Source of the DNA: an uncultured Gammaproteobacteria bacterium
Lineage (GTDB): Bacteria > Pseudomonadota > Gammaproteobacteria > GCA-001735895
Reading direction: 5' to 3'
Length of the DNA stretch: 64,000 nt
NCBI GenBank assembly: GCA_947259485.1
Contig: CAMYLU010000009.1
Span: forward strand, 7,585-71,584
This document shows positions 44,703 through 54,345 of this stretch, in pieces. Position 1 is the first letter of the stretch. Every line of letters begins with the position of its first letter. The position numbers and the translations under genes were made by a program. Below the pieces are notes generated by a model. It was not told the DNA's origin. It saw nothing but the letters and a program-made list of their open reading frames with translations, and did not search any database.

Positions 44703-46217
44703 ATGAAGAACCAGATTACTCTAACAACACTTAATGCGCGCTACATGCACTGCGCATTCGGACTGCGTTATTTGTTGGCGAACCTGGGGGAATTGAAGGC
44801 GGATGCCCAAATCAGGGAGTTCACGATTCAACAACGGCCAATCGATATTGCCGAGCAATTGCTCTCGCAACGACCGAAGATAATCGCTTTCAGTATTTAC
44901 ATCTGGAACGTGAGTGAAACCGGCGCAGTCATCGCGCTAATAAAGCAGATTTCACCGCAGACAATTATTGTTGCGGGCGGTCCAGAGGTGAGTTTTGCAG
45001 ACGATTTACCGGATCTCGCTACCCAGGTGGATTACATCATTACGGGCCCGGGGGAAATCAGTTTTCGTCAACTGTGCAAAAATTTGCTGGCAAATAAACC
45101 GGTTGCGTCAAACATCATTGCCGGCAAAACGGCCAGCCTCGATGAGCTCGAACTGCCCTATGTCCACTACAACGCTGACGATATTCGTAACCGTTTGATT
45201 TATGTTGAGGCTTCCCGCGGCTGTCCGTTCAAGTGCGAATTTTGCCTGTCTTCGCTGGACAAAACCGCTAAACCTTTCGAGCTGGATCGCTTTCTTGATG
45301 CGATGGATGATTTGTATCAGCGCGGTGCGCGCAATTTCAAGTTTATCGATCGTACCTTCAATTTAAAAATCAGCACCAGCATCGCGATACTGGAGTTTTT
45401 CCTGCAACGTATGGACGATGACCTGTACCTGCATTTTGAAGTCGTTCCGGATTACCTGCCAGAAAAACTCAAGCGGGTGTTAGCACGCTTTCCGGCCGAC
45501 GCACTGCAGTTCGAAATCGGAGTGCAGACTTTTGATTCCGAGATTCAGCAGACAATCAGTCGCAGGCAAAACAATGATAACACCTGCGATAACTTGCGTT
45601 GGTTGCGAGAAAATACCGGTGCACATATTCACGCTGATCTGATCTTCGGCTTACCCGGGGATTCACTGGATAACTTTGCCGACAGTTTTAACCAGCTGGT
45701 GTCATTGAAGCCACAGGAAATCCAGCTTGGAATTCTAAAGCGTCTGCGCGGTGCCCCGATTAACCGACATAACGATGCATACCAGCTGCGTTACAATCCT
45801 GCCGCGCCCTACAATATTCTGAGCACCCGGGATATCGATTTTGCAACCATGCAGCGGGTCAATCGGTTTGCCAGGTTCTGGGACATGATTGCAAATTCAG
45901 GTCGTTTCGGAAATACGCTACCGCAGATATTGGGGCAGCGTCCATTTGAAAACTTTCTCGAGTTAAGCGACTGCCTGTACGAGCTTGCCGGCAGCAGCTG
46001 GAAAATTTCGCTGCGTCGATTGTTTTCTTTACTGTTTATCGCACTGACTGAACAGTTGATGCTTCGACCGGACCTGGTTCGAAGTTCGCTGCTGGCTGAT
46101 TACAAACGGTCGGGCCAAAAAGGGTTCCTCGATCTTGATAGCCCGAGGCTCGAAATCGTACCTCGCTCCGGTGTTGCGAATAGACGCCAACGTCAGCATG
46201 GTCAAATCGAAATTTAA
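44703..46217 (+). CDS. Radical SAM protein with B12-binding-like domain (DUF4080)
   Basis: A 504-residue protein. The N-terminal Rossmann-like domain (about 5-130) resembles cobalamin-binding domains and contains VAGGPEVSF, but a DxHxxG lower-ligand motif is not evident. The radical SAM core has the cluster motif GCPFKCEFC (Cys174, Cys178, Cys181), and a C-terminal DUF4080 region follows (about 370-490). Relatives are annotated as B12-binding radical SAM proteins of unknown substrate. It is preceded by the tRNA and followed by a HIT protein after 12 bp. Family assignment is firm; the reaction is unknown. Confidence 0.88.
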   Translation: MKNQITLTTLNARYMHCAFGLRYLLANLGELKADAQIREFTIQQRPIDIAEQLLSQRPKIIAFSIYIWNVSETGAVIALIKQISPQTIIVAGGPEVSFADDLPDLATQVDYIITGPGEISFRQLCKNLLANKPVASNIIAGKTASLDELELPYVHYNADDIRNRLIYVEASRGCPFKCEFCLSSLDKTAKPFELDRFLDAMDDLYQRGARNFKFIDRTFNLKISTSIAILEFFLQRMDDDLYLHFEVVPDYLPEKLKRVLARFPADALQFEIGVQTFDSEIQQTISRRQNNDNTCDNLRWLRENTGAHIHADLIFGLPGDSLDNFADSFNQLVSLKPQEIQLGILKRLRGAPINRHNDAYQLRYNPAAPYNILSTRDIDFATMQRVNRFARFWDMIANSGRFGNTLPQILGQRPFENFLELSDCLYELAGSSWKISLRRLFSLLFIALTEQLMLRPDLVRSSLLADYKRSGQKGFLDLDSPRLEIVPRSGVANRRQRQHGQIEI

Positions 46218-46229
46218 AAGGAGCTTTTA

Positions 46230-46667
46230 ATGGCTGCAATACACTCTCAGTTAAGCGCGGATTGCATCGCCCTGGGGCGATTTTCGTTATGTCATCTACT
46301 GTTGATGAATGATTCCAACTATCCCTGGTTTATCCTGGTGCCCGATCGTGACGACATTCGTGAGATTTACCAGCTCGATACGGCTGATCGCGCGCAATTG
46401 ATGGATGAGTCCTGCCGGCTGTCAGAGTTCATCATGAACGTGTTCGAGGGCGAGAAACTCAATGTGGCGGCGTTGGGAAACCAGGTTCCGCAGTTACATT
46501 TGCACCACATTGTCCGTTTTACCACTGATCCTGCCTGGCCAACCCCGATCTGGGGGAGGTTTCCGGCACGCCCCTATAGCGATCAGGCGCTGGGTGAAAT
46601 CAGATCAACAATTAATGGTGCGGAGCTGGATGGTTACCAGCCTGTCGCAGAGAGCTACCTCGCGTAA
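46230..46667 (+). CDS. HIT-domain protein
   Basis: A 145-residue histidine-triad hydrolase-like protein. The core has FILVPDRDDIREIYQL (about 32-47) and the motif QLHLHHIVR (about 89-97). The histidine run is H-L-H-H rather than the canonical H-x-H-x-H, as in a proteobacterial HIT subgroup that continues with TTDPAWPTPIWG. Such enzymes hydrolyse nucleotide phosphoramidates or adenylates. It lies 12 bp after the radical SAM gene with an AGGAG site and is probably cotranscribed with it. Substrate unknown. Confidence 0.9.
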   Translation: MAAIHSQLSADCIALGRFSLCHLLLMNDSNYPWFILVPDRDDIREIYQLDTADRAQLMDESCRLSEFIMNVFEGEKLNVAALGNQVPQLHLHHIVRFTTDPAWPTPIWGRFPARPYSDQALGEIRSTINGAELDGYQPVAESYLA

Positions 46668-46805
46668 CACCCGCAGCGCACAGGGTCAAAAGCCAATGCT
46701 GTGGGCTGAAGTGGAAACAATACGATCAAATAATTAGCACTTACACATTATCCCGTTTTACACTTGGCGCCTGGAATGGTTATGCAATCGAAGGTAGTGT
46801 AAAAA

Positions 46806-48896
46806 ATGGATCAAACGTCAATACGTATGGGCATCGATATCGGTGGGACTTTTACCGATGTCGTGCTCGAAGTTGGCGCACAGCAATATTCGGCCAAGGT
46901 ACTGACCACTTACCTTGCACCCGAGGATGCGATCATCACCGGGTTGAAGCAGGTCTGTGATCAGGCCGATATAAAACCCGCCAGCATTCAGCAGATTATC
47001 CACGGCACCACTCTGGCCACTAATGCCTTAATCGAGCGGCGCGGTGCCAGAACGGCGTTCATTACGACTCATGGTTTTCGCGACGTGATCGAAATGCGCA
47101 GCGAATCGCGGTTTGAGCAGTACGACCTCAACCTGACGTTACCCGAGCCACTGTTACCGCGCCAGCAGCGCTACACCGTGAAAGAACGTATCGGTGCGAG
47201 TGGCGATGTCCTCATCCCTTTGCAACGTTCTGAAGTCGAAGCGCTGGTCGAACAGATCGAATCGGCAGGTTACGAAAGCATCGCGGTAGGACTGATGCAT
47301 TCCTACCTGAATGATAGCCATGAAAAAATGGTGCGCGAGGTATTGGCCGAAAAAATGCCCGGCGTTTCGGTTTCGCTGTCATCCGAGGTATCACCCCAGA
47401 TGCGAGAGTATGAGCGTTTCAATACGGTCGTGGCCAATGCCTACATCAAGCCGATGATGAAAAGTTACCTCGACAGGCTGGGTGGACAGCTGCAACAGGA
47501 AGGCGTTACCTGCAAAATTTTCCTGATGCATTCCGGGGGTGGAATCATTTCAATTGAAAGTGCAGCGGAATTCCCGGTCAGGCTGGTCGAATCGGGTCCC
47601 GCGGGTGGCGCCGTTTTCGCGGCTCATATCGCCGCCCGGTATGACCTCGATAAGGTCCTCTCATTCGACATGGGAGGTACCACTGCCAAGATATGCCTGA
47701 TTAACAACCAGGCGCCAAAGACCAGCCGCGTGTTCGAAGTTGCCCGTACCTATCGCTTTAAAAAAGGATCAGGCATGCCGATCTCCATACCGGTTATCGA
47801 TATGGTCGAGATCGGGGCTGGCGGTGGTTCACTGGCCCGTGTTGATGCGATGCGTCAAATTCGAGTCGGTCCCGAGTCTGCGGGCTCGGAACCGGGTCCG
47901 GCCTGTTACGGTCTCGGCGGCACCAGTCCGGCGGTAACCGATGCCGATCTCATGCTGGGCAAGCTGGACCCGAATAATTTTGCCGGGGGCTCGATTACGC
48001 TCGACAGTCAACGCGCCGCCGATGCATTACTCGATACCCTGGGTAAATCGCTCGACATGGATGCCCTGACCTCGGCCTACGGTCTGAGTGAAGTGGTCGA
48101 TGAAAATATGGCAAATGCCGCGCGCGTGCATGCGGTCGAAAACGGTGAGGACCTGTCGGAGTACACCATGATTGCCTTTGGCGGCGCGGCACCGCTGCAT
48201 GCCGGGCGCCTGTGTGAAAAACTGGGTGTGGATCGCCTGCTGGTGCCGCCGGGTGCGGGCGTCGGCTCTGCGATTGGTTTCCTGCGAGCCCCGTTTAGCT
48301 TTGAGGCAAACCGCAGCGTGTATATGCGCTTGACCGATTTCCGCCCAGACACGATACGAGACCTGTTGGCGGACCTTGAAACTGAAGCCACCGGGTTTGT
48401 GCGTTCCTGTGATGCCAACGCCGATATCGAGGCTGAATTTAAAGCCTATATGCGCTACACCGGACAAGGTGAGGAAATTCCGGTCGTACTGACTGCCGAT
48501 CAGGCGACGCAGCCGGATGCGGCAACCTTCCAGCAGTTATTTGAACAGGATTACATAACGCTGTTTGGTCGAGCCGTTGAAGGCATGGATATCGAGATCA
48601 CGGTCTGGTCTGTTAATGCCACCACGCATGCAGAAAAAATTGCGCCGGTGCAGACCTTGCCGGCAGGCGCGAAGATACCGGCAAACGGACAACGAAGTAT
48701 TTTCGACCCCGCACAAGGTCAATCGCTGGAATCTTCGGTTGTGTTGCGCGCCGGTTTGAGTCCCGGGGACCTGGTGCCGGGACCGGCGGCGATCACTGAA
48801 GACGAAACCACCATTATCCTGCCACGAAGCCGCCAGGCGGTGCGCCAGTCTGATGGCTGTATCGACGTCGTGCAACAGGCACAGGAACTGTCATGA
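46806..48896 (+). CDS. hyuA: Hydantoinase/oxoprolinase family protein, HyuA-type subunit
   Basis: A 696-residue subunit of the ATP-dependent hydantoinase/5-oxoprolinase/acetophenone carboxylase family. The N-terminal ASKHA fold begins MGIDIGGTFTDVVLE, with a second phosphate loop at FDMGGTTAKICL. ESGPAGGAVFAA and the GAGGGSLA block are typical. With HyuB it would cleave or carboxylate a lactam, hydantoin or ketone using ATP. The stop overlaps the hyuB ATG by 4 bp. Members with both subunits differ in substrate, so 'HyuA' is a family label. No regulator is adjacent. Confidence 0.9.
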   Translation: MDQTSIRMGIDIGGTFTDVVLEVGAQQYSAKVLTTYLAPEDAIITGLKQVCDQADIKPASIQQIIHGTTLATNALIERRGARTAFITTHGFRDVIEMRSESRFEQYDLNLTLPEPLLPRQQRYTVKERIGASGDVLIPLQRSEVEALVEQIESAGYESIAVGLMHSYLNDSHEKMVREVLAEKMPGVSVSLSSEVSPQMREYERFNTVVANAYIKPMMKSYLDRLGGQLQQEGVTCKIFLMHSGGGIISIESAAEFPVRLVESGPAGGAVFAAHIAARYDLDKVLSFDMGGTTAKICLINNQAPKTSRVFEVARTYRFKKGSGMPISIPVIDMVEIGAGGGSLARVDAMRQIRVGPESAGSEPGPACYGLGGTSPAVTDADLMLGKLDPNNFAGGSITLDSQRAADALLDTLGKSLDMDALTSAYGLSEVVDENMANAARVHAVENGEDLSEYTMIAFGGAAPLHAGRLCEKLGVDRLLVPPGAGVGSAIGFLRAPFSFEANRSVYMRLTDFRPDTIRDLLADLETEATGFVRSCDANADIEAEFKAYMRYTGQGEEIPVVLTADQATQPDAATFQQLFEQDYITLFGRAVEGMDIEITVWSVNATTHAEKIAPVQTLPAGAKIPANGQRSIFDPAQGQSLESSVVLRAGLSPGDLVPGPAAITEDETTIILPRSRQAVRQSDGCIDVVQQAQELS

Positions 48897-50602
48897 CCCG
48901 AAAAACTTCGAGCGTGTCCAACCAGGTAATGTGGAACCGATTAATTTCCGTGGTCGAAGAGCAGGCCCAGGCGCTTATCCGCACCGCATTTTCGGCCTCG
49001 GTGCGCGAAGCTGGAGACCTGTCGGCCGGGGTTTATGATACCCGGGGGCGGATGCTGGCCCAGGCTGTCACCGGAACCCCCGGTCATGTCAACGCGATGG
49101 CCGATGCGGTCGCCCATTTCATTCGCAGAATTGGCTATGAAAACATGTTTGAAGGTGATGTTTATATCACCAATGATCCCTGGGAAGGCACCGGGCATCT
49201 TCACGATATAACGGTTGTCACACCGTCTTTTCATCAGGGTCAGCATGTTGGTTTCCTCGGCTGTACCGCTCATATTGTCGATATCGGTGGTCGTGGATTT
49301 GGTGCCGACGCCAACTCGATTTACGAGGAGGGCCTCTATATCCCGATTATGAAATTTGCCGAAAGGGGCGAAGTCGACAAGACCCTTATCAGGATTGTGC
49401 GTGGCAATGTGCGCGAGCCGGACCAGGCGGTCGGCGATGTTTACGCGCTGGCAACCTGTAACGAGATCGGTCACCGACGCCTGACCGACATGATGAACGA
49501 GTTCGATTTATCGGACCTGAACGAGATCGCGGCCTTTATCCTGGAAAACTCACGACGTGCAACGCTTGAATGTATCGCCGCGTTGCCGCGCGCAAAGGCT
49601 TCGGGATCGATGACGATCGATGGTTATAGTCATCCCGTCGAGTTAAAAGTTTCACTCGATATCCAGTCTGATCGAATTCTGTGTGATTTTGCCGGCACCT
49701 CGGGACTGGACCGTAAGGGAATTAACGTGCCGTTGGTCTATACCAAGGCCTACGCCTGTTTTGCTCTCAAATGTGCCATCGCTCCGGAAATTCCCAACAA
49801 TGCGGCATCGCTCGCCCCGTTCGAAATAACGGCACCTGAAAATACTATTGTCAACGCGGTGCATCCGGCCCCGGTTGCGCTCAGGCATGTCATTGGTCAC
49901 ATGATTCCTGATGCCGTCTACGCCGCGCTGGACCAGATTCTGCCTGACACGGTCCCGGCAGAAGGCGCTGGCACGCTGTGCAATTTCCAGCTTTCGTTGC
50001 GGCCGAGAACCGATATTACAGCACCCGCGCAGGCGACCAGGGCAGAAGTCCTGACTTTCAACTCCGGTGGCTCGGGTGCACGCCCGACTTCGGACGGTTT
50101 GAATGCAACCGCTTTTCCGTCGGGTGTCATGACGATGCCGGTCGAAGCCACCGAACACACCGGCCCGGTGATCATCTGGCGCAAGGAGTTACGCCCCGAC
50201 AGTGGTGGTGCCGGCAAGTATCGCGGTGGCCTCGGGCAATTTATGGAGGTCGGTGCGAGCGCAGACCACGAGTTTGATTTTTCGGCGATGTTCGATCGCG
50301 TCGATCACCCGGCAAGGGGTCGGCAGGGCGGTAAAAACGGCGCTCCGATGACGATTGCCAGGGATGACGGTAGCGCGATGAAGGGCAAGGGCAAGCAGTT
50401 TGTTGCCGCCGGTCGACGCGTGATGCTGGCGATGCCGGGCGGCGCTGGATACGGTGATCCGGCGGCAAGGGATGCCGCGCTGGTGCGCAGGGACCTGGTG
50501 CGTGGCTACATTTCTGAGGAAGTCGCCAAAACCGAGTACGGTATGAGCGATGCGGAAATCGCCGCCGTTGCCGATGCATTAGCCCGTGGGGAAGCCAGTT
50601 AG
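48893..50602 (+). CDS. hyuB: Hydantoinase/oxoprolinase family protein, HyuB-type subunit
   Basis: A 569-residue partner of the HyuA-type protein. The N terminus has the usual pattern LISVVEEQAQALIRTAFSASVREAGDLSAG, followed by DPWEGTGHLHDIT with metal-binding residues, and the C terminus has GGAGYGDP, a family hallmark. It is translationally coupled to hyuA (ATGA). An MDR-type reductase gene follows 55 bp downstream on the same strand, so a three-gene catabolic unit is likely. Family assignment is secure; the substrate is unknown. Confidence 0.9.
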   Translation: MTRKTSSVSNQVMWNRLISVVEEQAQALIRTAFSASVREAGDLSAGVYDTRGRMLAQAVTGTPGHVNAMADAVAHFIRRIGYENMFEGDVYITNDPWEGTGHLHDITVVTPSFHQGQHVGFLGCTAHIVDIGGRGFGADANSIYEEGLYIPIMKFAERGEVDKTLIRIVRGNVREPDQAVGDVYALATCNEIGHRRLTDMMNEFDLSDLNEIAAFILENSRRATLECIAALPRAKASGSMTIDGYSHPVELKVSLDIQSDRILCDFAGTSGLDRKGINVPLVYTKAYACFALKCAIAPEIPNNAASLAPFEITAPENTIVNAVHPAPVALRHVIGHMIPDAVYAALDQILPDTVPAEGAGTLCNFQLSLRPRTDITAPAQATRAEVLTFNSGGSGARPTSDGLNATAFPSGVMTMPVEATEHTGPVIIWRKELRPDSGGAGKYRGGLGQFMEVGASADHEFDFSAMFDRVDHPARGRQGGKNGAPMTIARDDGSAMKGKGKQFVAAGRRVMLAMPGGAGYGDPAARDAALVRRDLVRGYISEEVAKTEYGMSDAEIAAVADALARGEAS

Positions 50603-50657
50603 GCTGACAAGACGGCCTTTTAATGAGCTCTGCGCTGAAACATCAAGATAGAGACAG

Positions 50658-51752
50658 ATGAATACAGAAATCCCGATACAAATGACTGCGGTTTACCTGA
50701 CCGGCCACGGCGGTATCGAAACCCTGGAGTATCGTGACGACATCCCGGTGCCGGTTCCAGGACCGGGAGGGGTTTTGATCAGGGTGGCGGCAGCGGGTGT
50801 CAATAATACTGATATCAATACCCGCATCGGCTGGTATTCGAAGAAAGTCGTTGATGCCACCAATACCGGTGGCGCAGAAGGTTTCGAAGAGGTGGATGAC
50901 GCAGATGCAACCTGGTCTGGCGTGCCGATGGAATTTCCGCGCATACAGGGCGCGGACTGCTGCGGGAGCATTGTCGCGGTCGGTGAAGGTGTCGATGACA
51001 GCAGAATTGGACAAAGGGTGCTGGTGCGCAACATGCTTCGCAGTTACGTCGATTACCGGCCCTTCGAATGCTGGACGCTGGGCTCGGAGTGCGACGGTGC
51101 TTTTGCACAGTACACGCGAGCACCGGCGCGCGAAACCTACGCTGTTGATTGCGACTGGTCGGACGCTGAACTCGCTTCGATTCCCTGTGCCTACTCGACC
51201 GCCGAAAACATGCTGCACCGTGCCGCCGTCGGTGCCGAGCGAGTGCTGGTCACGGGGGCGTCGGGCGGAGTCGGCTCGGCCGCGGTACAGCTCGCCAAAC
51301 GCCGCGGTGCTCATGTTATTGCGATTGCCAGCGCTGCCAAGATGGATGACTTGAGGCGCCTGGGTGCTGATGAGGTTATCGATCGTAGTACCGACCTGGT
51401 CGCAGAGCTCGGTTGTGAAAGTGTCGATGTCGTTGTCGACCTGGTTGCCGGCGAAAGCTGGCCCTTATTGCTCGATGTACTCAAGCGCGGTGGGCGCTAT
51501 GTGACCGCAGGCGCGATAGCCGGTCCCCTGGTTGAACTGGACGTGCGTACGCTGTATCTCAAGGACCTGACATTAATTGGATGTACCTTCCAGGAAGATG
51601 TCGTGTTTGAAAATCTCGTCCAGTATATTGAACGTGGTGAAGTTCGACCGCTGGTCGCAAAAACTTTTGCGCTTGCCGATATAGCGGAAGCACAGCAAGT
51701 GTTTCTGCAAAAGAAGTTCACCGGCAAACTGGTGTTGATCCCGCCGGCCTGA
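50658..51752 (+). CDS. MDR-family zinc-type alcohol dehydrogenase/quinone reductase
   Basis: A 364-residue medium-chain reductase. It has the GroES-like domain with AAAGVNNTDINTRIGWYSK (about 35-53) and GADCCGSIVAVGEGVDD (about 97-113), then a Rossmann domain with VTGASGGVGSAAVQLAKRRGA (about 197-217, quoted in part). The structural-zinc cysteine cluster is absent. The last residues KKFTGKLVLIP are family-typical. It follows hyuB by 55 bp, with an AGAGACAG ribosome site, and ends 46 bp before the TRAP terminator. It may reduce an enone or aldehyde formed from the HyuAB substrate. Confidence 0.9.
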   Translation: MNTEIPIQMTAVYLTGHGGIETLEYRDDIPVPVPGPGGVLIRVAAAGVNNTDINTRIGWYSKKVVDATNTGGAEGFEEVDDADATWSGVPMEFPRIQGADCCGSIVAVGEGVDDSRIGQRVLVRNMLRSYVDYRPFECWTLGSECDGAFAQYTRAPARETYAVDCDWSDAELASIPCAYSTAENMLHRAAVGAERVLVTGASGGVGSAAVQLAKRRGAHVIAIASAAKMDDLRRLGADEVIDRSTDLVAELGCESVDVVVDLVAGESWPLLLDVLKRGGRYVTAGAIAGPLVELDVRTLYLKDLTLIGCTFQEDVVFENLVQYIERGEVRPLVAKTFALADIAEAQQVFLQKKFTGKLVLIPPA

Positions 51753-51796
51753 GCGACCCCGGCTCGAATTCTGAACCAATTCACGAGCACGAGCAC

Positions 51797-51828
51797 AAAA
51801 AAAACGGTGATGCCGGAGCACCACCGTT
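51797..51828 (-). terminator. Rho-independent terminator of the TRAP operon
   Basis: AACGGTG (51803-51809) pairs with CACCGTT (51822-51828) around a 12-nt loop. On the minus strand it is followed by eight T residues (complement of 51797-51804). It lies 26 bp beyond the dctP stop, between convergent genes. Confidence 0.85.
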
Positions 51829-51853
51829 AAACTGGATCGAGTAATACTCTTGG

Positions 51854-52951
51854 TTAGCTGTAGCGATAGGGCACGCCGGTTTTCTCCATGACCGCCTTAT
51901 ACTTTTTGAAAGCGTCGACGACCTTCTTGGTACGTGGGCTGATCGATGCCAGCTCTTCCCAGAATTCAGCCGAATCAGCCACCACGGTATCCCATTCATC
52001 GGCCGGGATCGTGGTCAGTTCCATCTTGTCGCCGTTGACGCGCAGATCAGCTTCTCCACCCCAGTACCAGACCTGGCGATAGTAGTGCGAATCGTTACAG
52101 GACATGCGGAACAGTGCCTGCAAATCCGGTGTCAGCTTGCCCCAGCTCTTCGAGTTGGCGAAGTAGGAGCCACACCAGGCGCCGGTAACGTTATTCAATA
52201 GCGCATAGTTACAGACATCGGCCCAGCCCACTTCGTAGGCTTCGGTGAAGCCGCACCAGGCAACCCCGTCGAGTTCGCCGGTCTGGATCGCAACTTCGAT
52301 ATCGTCCCATGGCAGGGTGACCGGCACCAGGCCGTAACGCGACAGGAACTTACCGGCAGTCGGTACGCCGAAAACACGCTTGCCCTTCATGTCGGCAATC
52401 GAGCGGATCGGATCCTTGGTGAATATATGCAGCGGATCCCAGGCGCCGGCGCTAATCCATTCGACGTTCTTGACTTCACCGTATGCTTCCGCCCAGATTT
52501 CGTCGAGGCCGTAATACTTGAACAGTACCGGCAGGTCGAGGCTGTAACGAGTCGAGAACGGGAAATAACCGCCAAATACACTGATATCTACCGGTGACGC
52601 CATGGTCGCATCGTCGCTTTGAACCGCATCGATGGTGCCGTTTTGCATTGCGCGAAACAGTTCGTCGGTCGGCACCAGCTGGTCAGCGTAATAGAGTTCG
52701 ATTTCCATCCGCCCATGCGCCGCCTTGTTGAATTCCTCGATTTGCGGCTTGATAACGTGCGCGCCGAGCGGTGCGCCGGAGTAGGTTTGCAGGCGCCACT
52801 TGATCGGGTTCGTCGCGGAATAGGCATAGGGTGCGGTGCCCGCCGCCAGGATACCTGCTGTTCCGGCACCTACTTTCTTGACGAAACTTCGTCTGCTGTT
52901 GTCTTGTAGTTCGGTTGCGTCCGGTTTGGATGCTTTTTTATCTTGTTTCAT
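51854..52951 (-). CDS. dctP: TRAP transporter substrate-binding protein (Tat-exported)
   Basis: A 365-residue periplasmic binding protein of the DctP/TakP family. The N terminus carries a twin-arginine motif (SRRSFVKKVG, about 19-28), followed by a hydrophobic stretch and cleavage after AYSA near residue 47. The mature domain begins IKWRLQTYSGAPLGAHVIKPQ and has the conserved VFGVPTAGKFLSRYGLVPVTLPW region (quoted in part) with the carboxylate-binding arginine. It would capture an organic acid, 2-oxo acid or lactam-type ligand. It is encoded after dctQ-dctM on the minus strand with a strong terminator. TatABC of the same window could export it. Confidence 0.92.
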   Translation of the reverse strand: MKQDKKASKPDATELQDNSRRSFVKKVGAGTAGILAAGTAPYAYSATNPIKWRLQTYSGAPLGAHVIKPQIEEFNKAAHGRMEIELYYADQLVPTDELFRAMQNGTIDAVQSDDATMASPVDISVFGGYFPFSTRYSLDLPVLFKYYGLDEIWAEAYGEVKNVEWISAGAWDPLHIFTKDPIRSIADMKGKRVFGVPTAGKFLSRYGLVPVTLPWDDIEVAIQTGELDGVAWCGFTEAYEVGWADVCNYALLNNVTGAWCGSYFANSKSWGKLTPDLQALFRMSCNDSHYYRQVWYWGGEADLRVNGDKMELTTIPADEWDTVVADSAEFWEELASISPRTKKVVDAFKKYKAVMEKTGVPYRYS

Positions 52952-53022
52952 TTTTTAAGGCTCCTAAGGTTTAGGCTTCGGTTATTTTTTCACGGAATCC
53001 CCTCTGGAAAACTCCTTTCACG

Positions 53023-54345
53023 TCACTTCGAATACACGTATTCGGGCAACCAGAGGGCGATCTGTGGAAAAGCCATGACCAGGACCAGTGCGAAGGTCAT
53101 GACCATGACAAAAGGTATAATCGATCGATAAATATCCATCAATGTAATTTCCGGTGGTGCCATCGCGCGCATCAGGAACAGATTGTATCCAAATGGAGGC
53201 GTCATGTATGCAATCTGGCAGGTGATCGTGTAAAGCACACCGTACCAGATCGGGTCAAACCCCAGCAGTTTAACCAGCGGTACATAGAGCGGTGCGACGA
53301 TGACCAGCATCGCGGTATCGTCGAGGAACATGCCCATCACCAGGTAGGAAAGCTGCATCATGATCAGCACTTCCCAGGGGGTTAAATTCCAGTTGGTTAT
53401 AAACAGGGATTCGATCGCCCGCGCGGCGCCGATGCCGTCGAATACTGCACCAAAACCTAGCGCAGCCAGGATCACCCACATGAACATGCAGGATATTGCC
53501 AGGGTTTTGCGGATAGTTTCTTCCATTACCTTGCGGTTCAGGCGCTTGCGTGCCAAGGCCGCTATGGTTGCAGCGGTTGCGCCGACGGCTGAGCTTTCCA
53601 CGAGACTGGTAATCCCCATGATGAACAGGCCGGTCATGAAAAAGAAGATCAGGAACGGGGTAATGCCTGCGCGTAATAGTTTCAGTTTTTCCGACATCGG
53701 CATGTCACGTTCCGCCTTATCGACGGTCGGCCCGAGGTGTGGCTGGAGATGGCAGCGTACGACGATGTAGATAATAAACAGGGATGCCATCATCAGACCG
53801 GGAATTGCCCCGGCCAGCCAGAGTTGTCCTACCGGTTGGCGAGCGATCATGCCATACAGTACCAGTACGACGCTCGGTGGCACCAGGATGCCGAGCGAAC
53901 TGCCTGCCTGCACGACCCCGGTGATCATAATCTTGTCATAACCCCGCTTCAGCATTTCCGGCAGCGCGATCGTGGCGCCGATGGCCATGCCTGCCACGCT
54001 CAGTCCGTTCATCGCGGAAATAACCACCATTAGTAATATCGTGCCAACGGCAAGGCCGCCTTTGAGGCCGCCAAACCAGACGTGAAACATGGCATAGAGG
54101 TCATCTGCTATGCCTGATTCAGCGAGTACGTAGCCCATGTAAACAAATAGCGGCAGTGTCAGCAGCGGGTACCAGTTAAACAGTTTGAACGCCGCGTTAA
54201 ACGGCATTTCAACACCCCCTTCACCCCACAGTAGCAGCGCAGCGACTGACGAAACGATACCGATTGCCGCGAACACACGTTGCCCGGTCAGCAGCATCAA
54301 TAACATCGATACAAACATGAAAATGGCAATGGCTTCGTAACTCAT
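53023..54345 (-). CDS. dctM: TRAP transporter large permease
   Basis: A 440-residue inner-membrane protein of the DctM type with about twelve helices. Family stretches include LPLFVYMGYVLAESGIADDLY, GVVQAGSSLGILVPPSVVLVLYG (about 142-165, quoted in part) and the C-terminal MTPPFGYNLFLMR. It carries the sodium-coupled translocation path and works with DctQ and DctP. Its ATG overlaps the dctQ stop by 4 bp. dctP follows after 71 bp. Assignment is secure. Confidence 0.95.
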   Translation of the reverse strand: MSYEAIAIFMFVSMLLMLLTGQRVFAAIGIVSSVAALLLWGEGGVEMPFNAAFKLFNWYPLLTLPLFVYMGYVLAESGIADDLYAMFHVWFGGLKGGLAVGTILLMVVISAMNGLSVAGMAIGATIALPEMLKRGYDKIMITGVVQAGSSLGILVPPSVVLVLYGMIARQPVGQLWLAGAIPGLMMASLFIIYIVVRCHLQPHLGPTVDKAERDMPMSEKLKLLRAGITPFLIFFFMTGLFIMGITSLVESSAVGATAATIAALARKRLNRKVMEETIRKTLAISCMFMWVILAALGFGAVFDGIGAARAIESLFITNWNLTPWEVLIMMQLSYLVMGMFLDDTAMLVIVAPLYVPLVKLLGFDPIWYGVLYTITCQIAYMTPPFGYNLFLMRAMAPPEITLMDIYRSIIPFVMVMTFALVLVMAFPQIALWLPEYVYSK

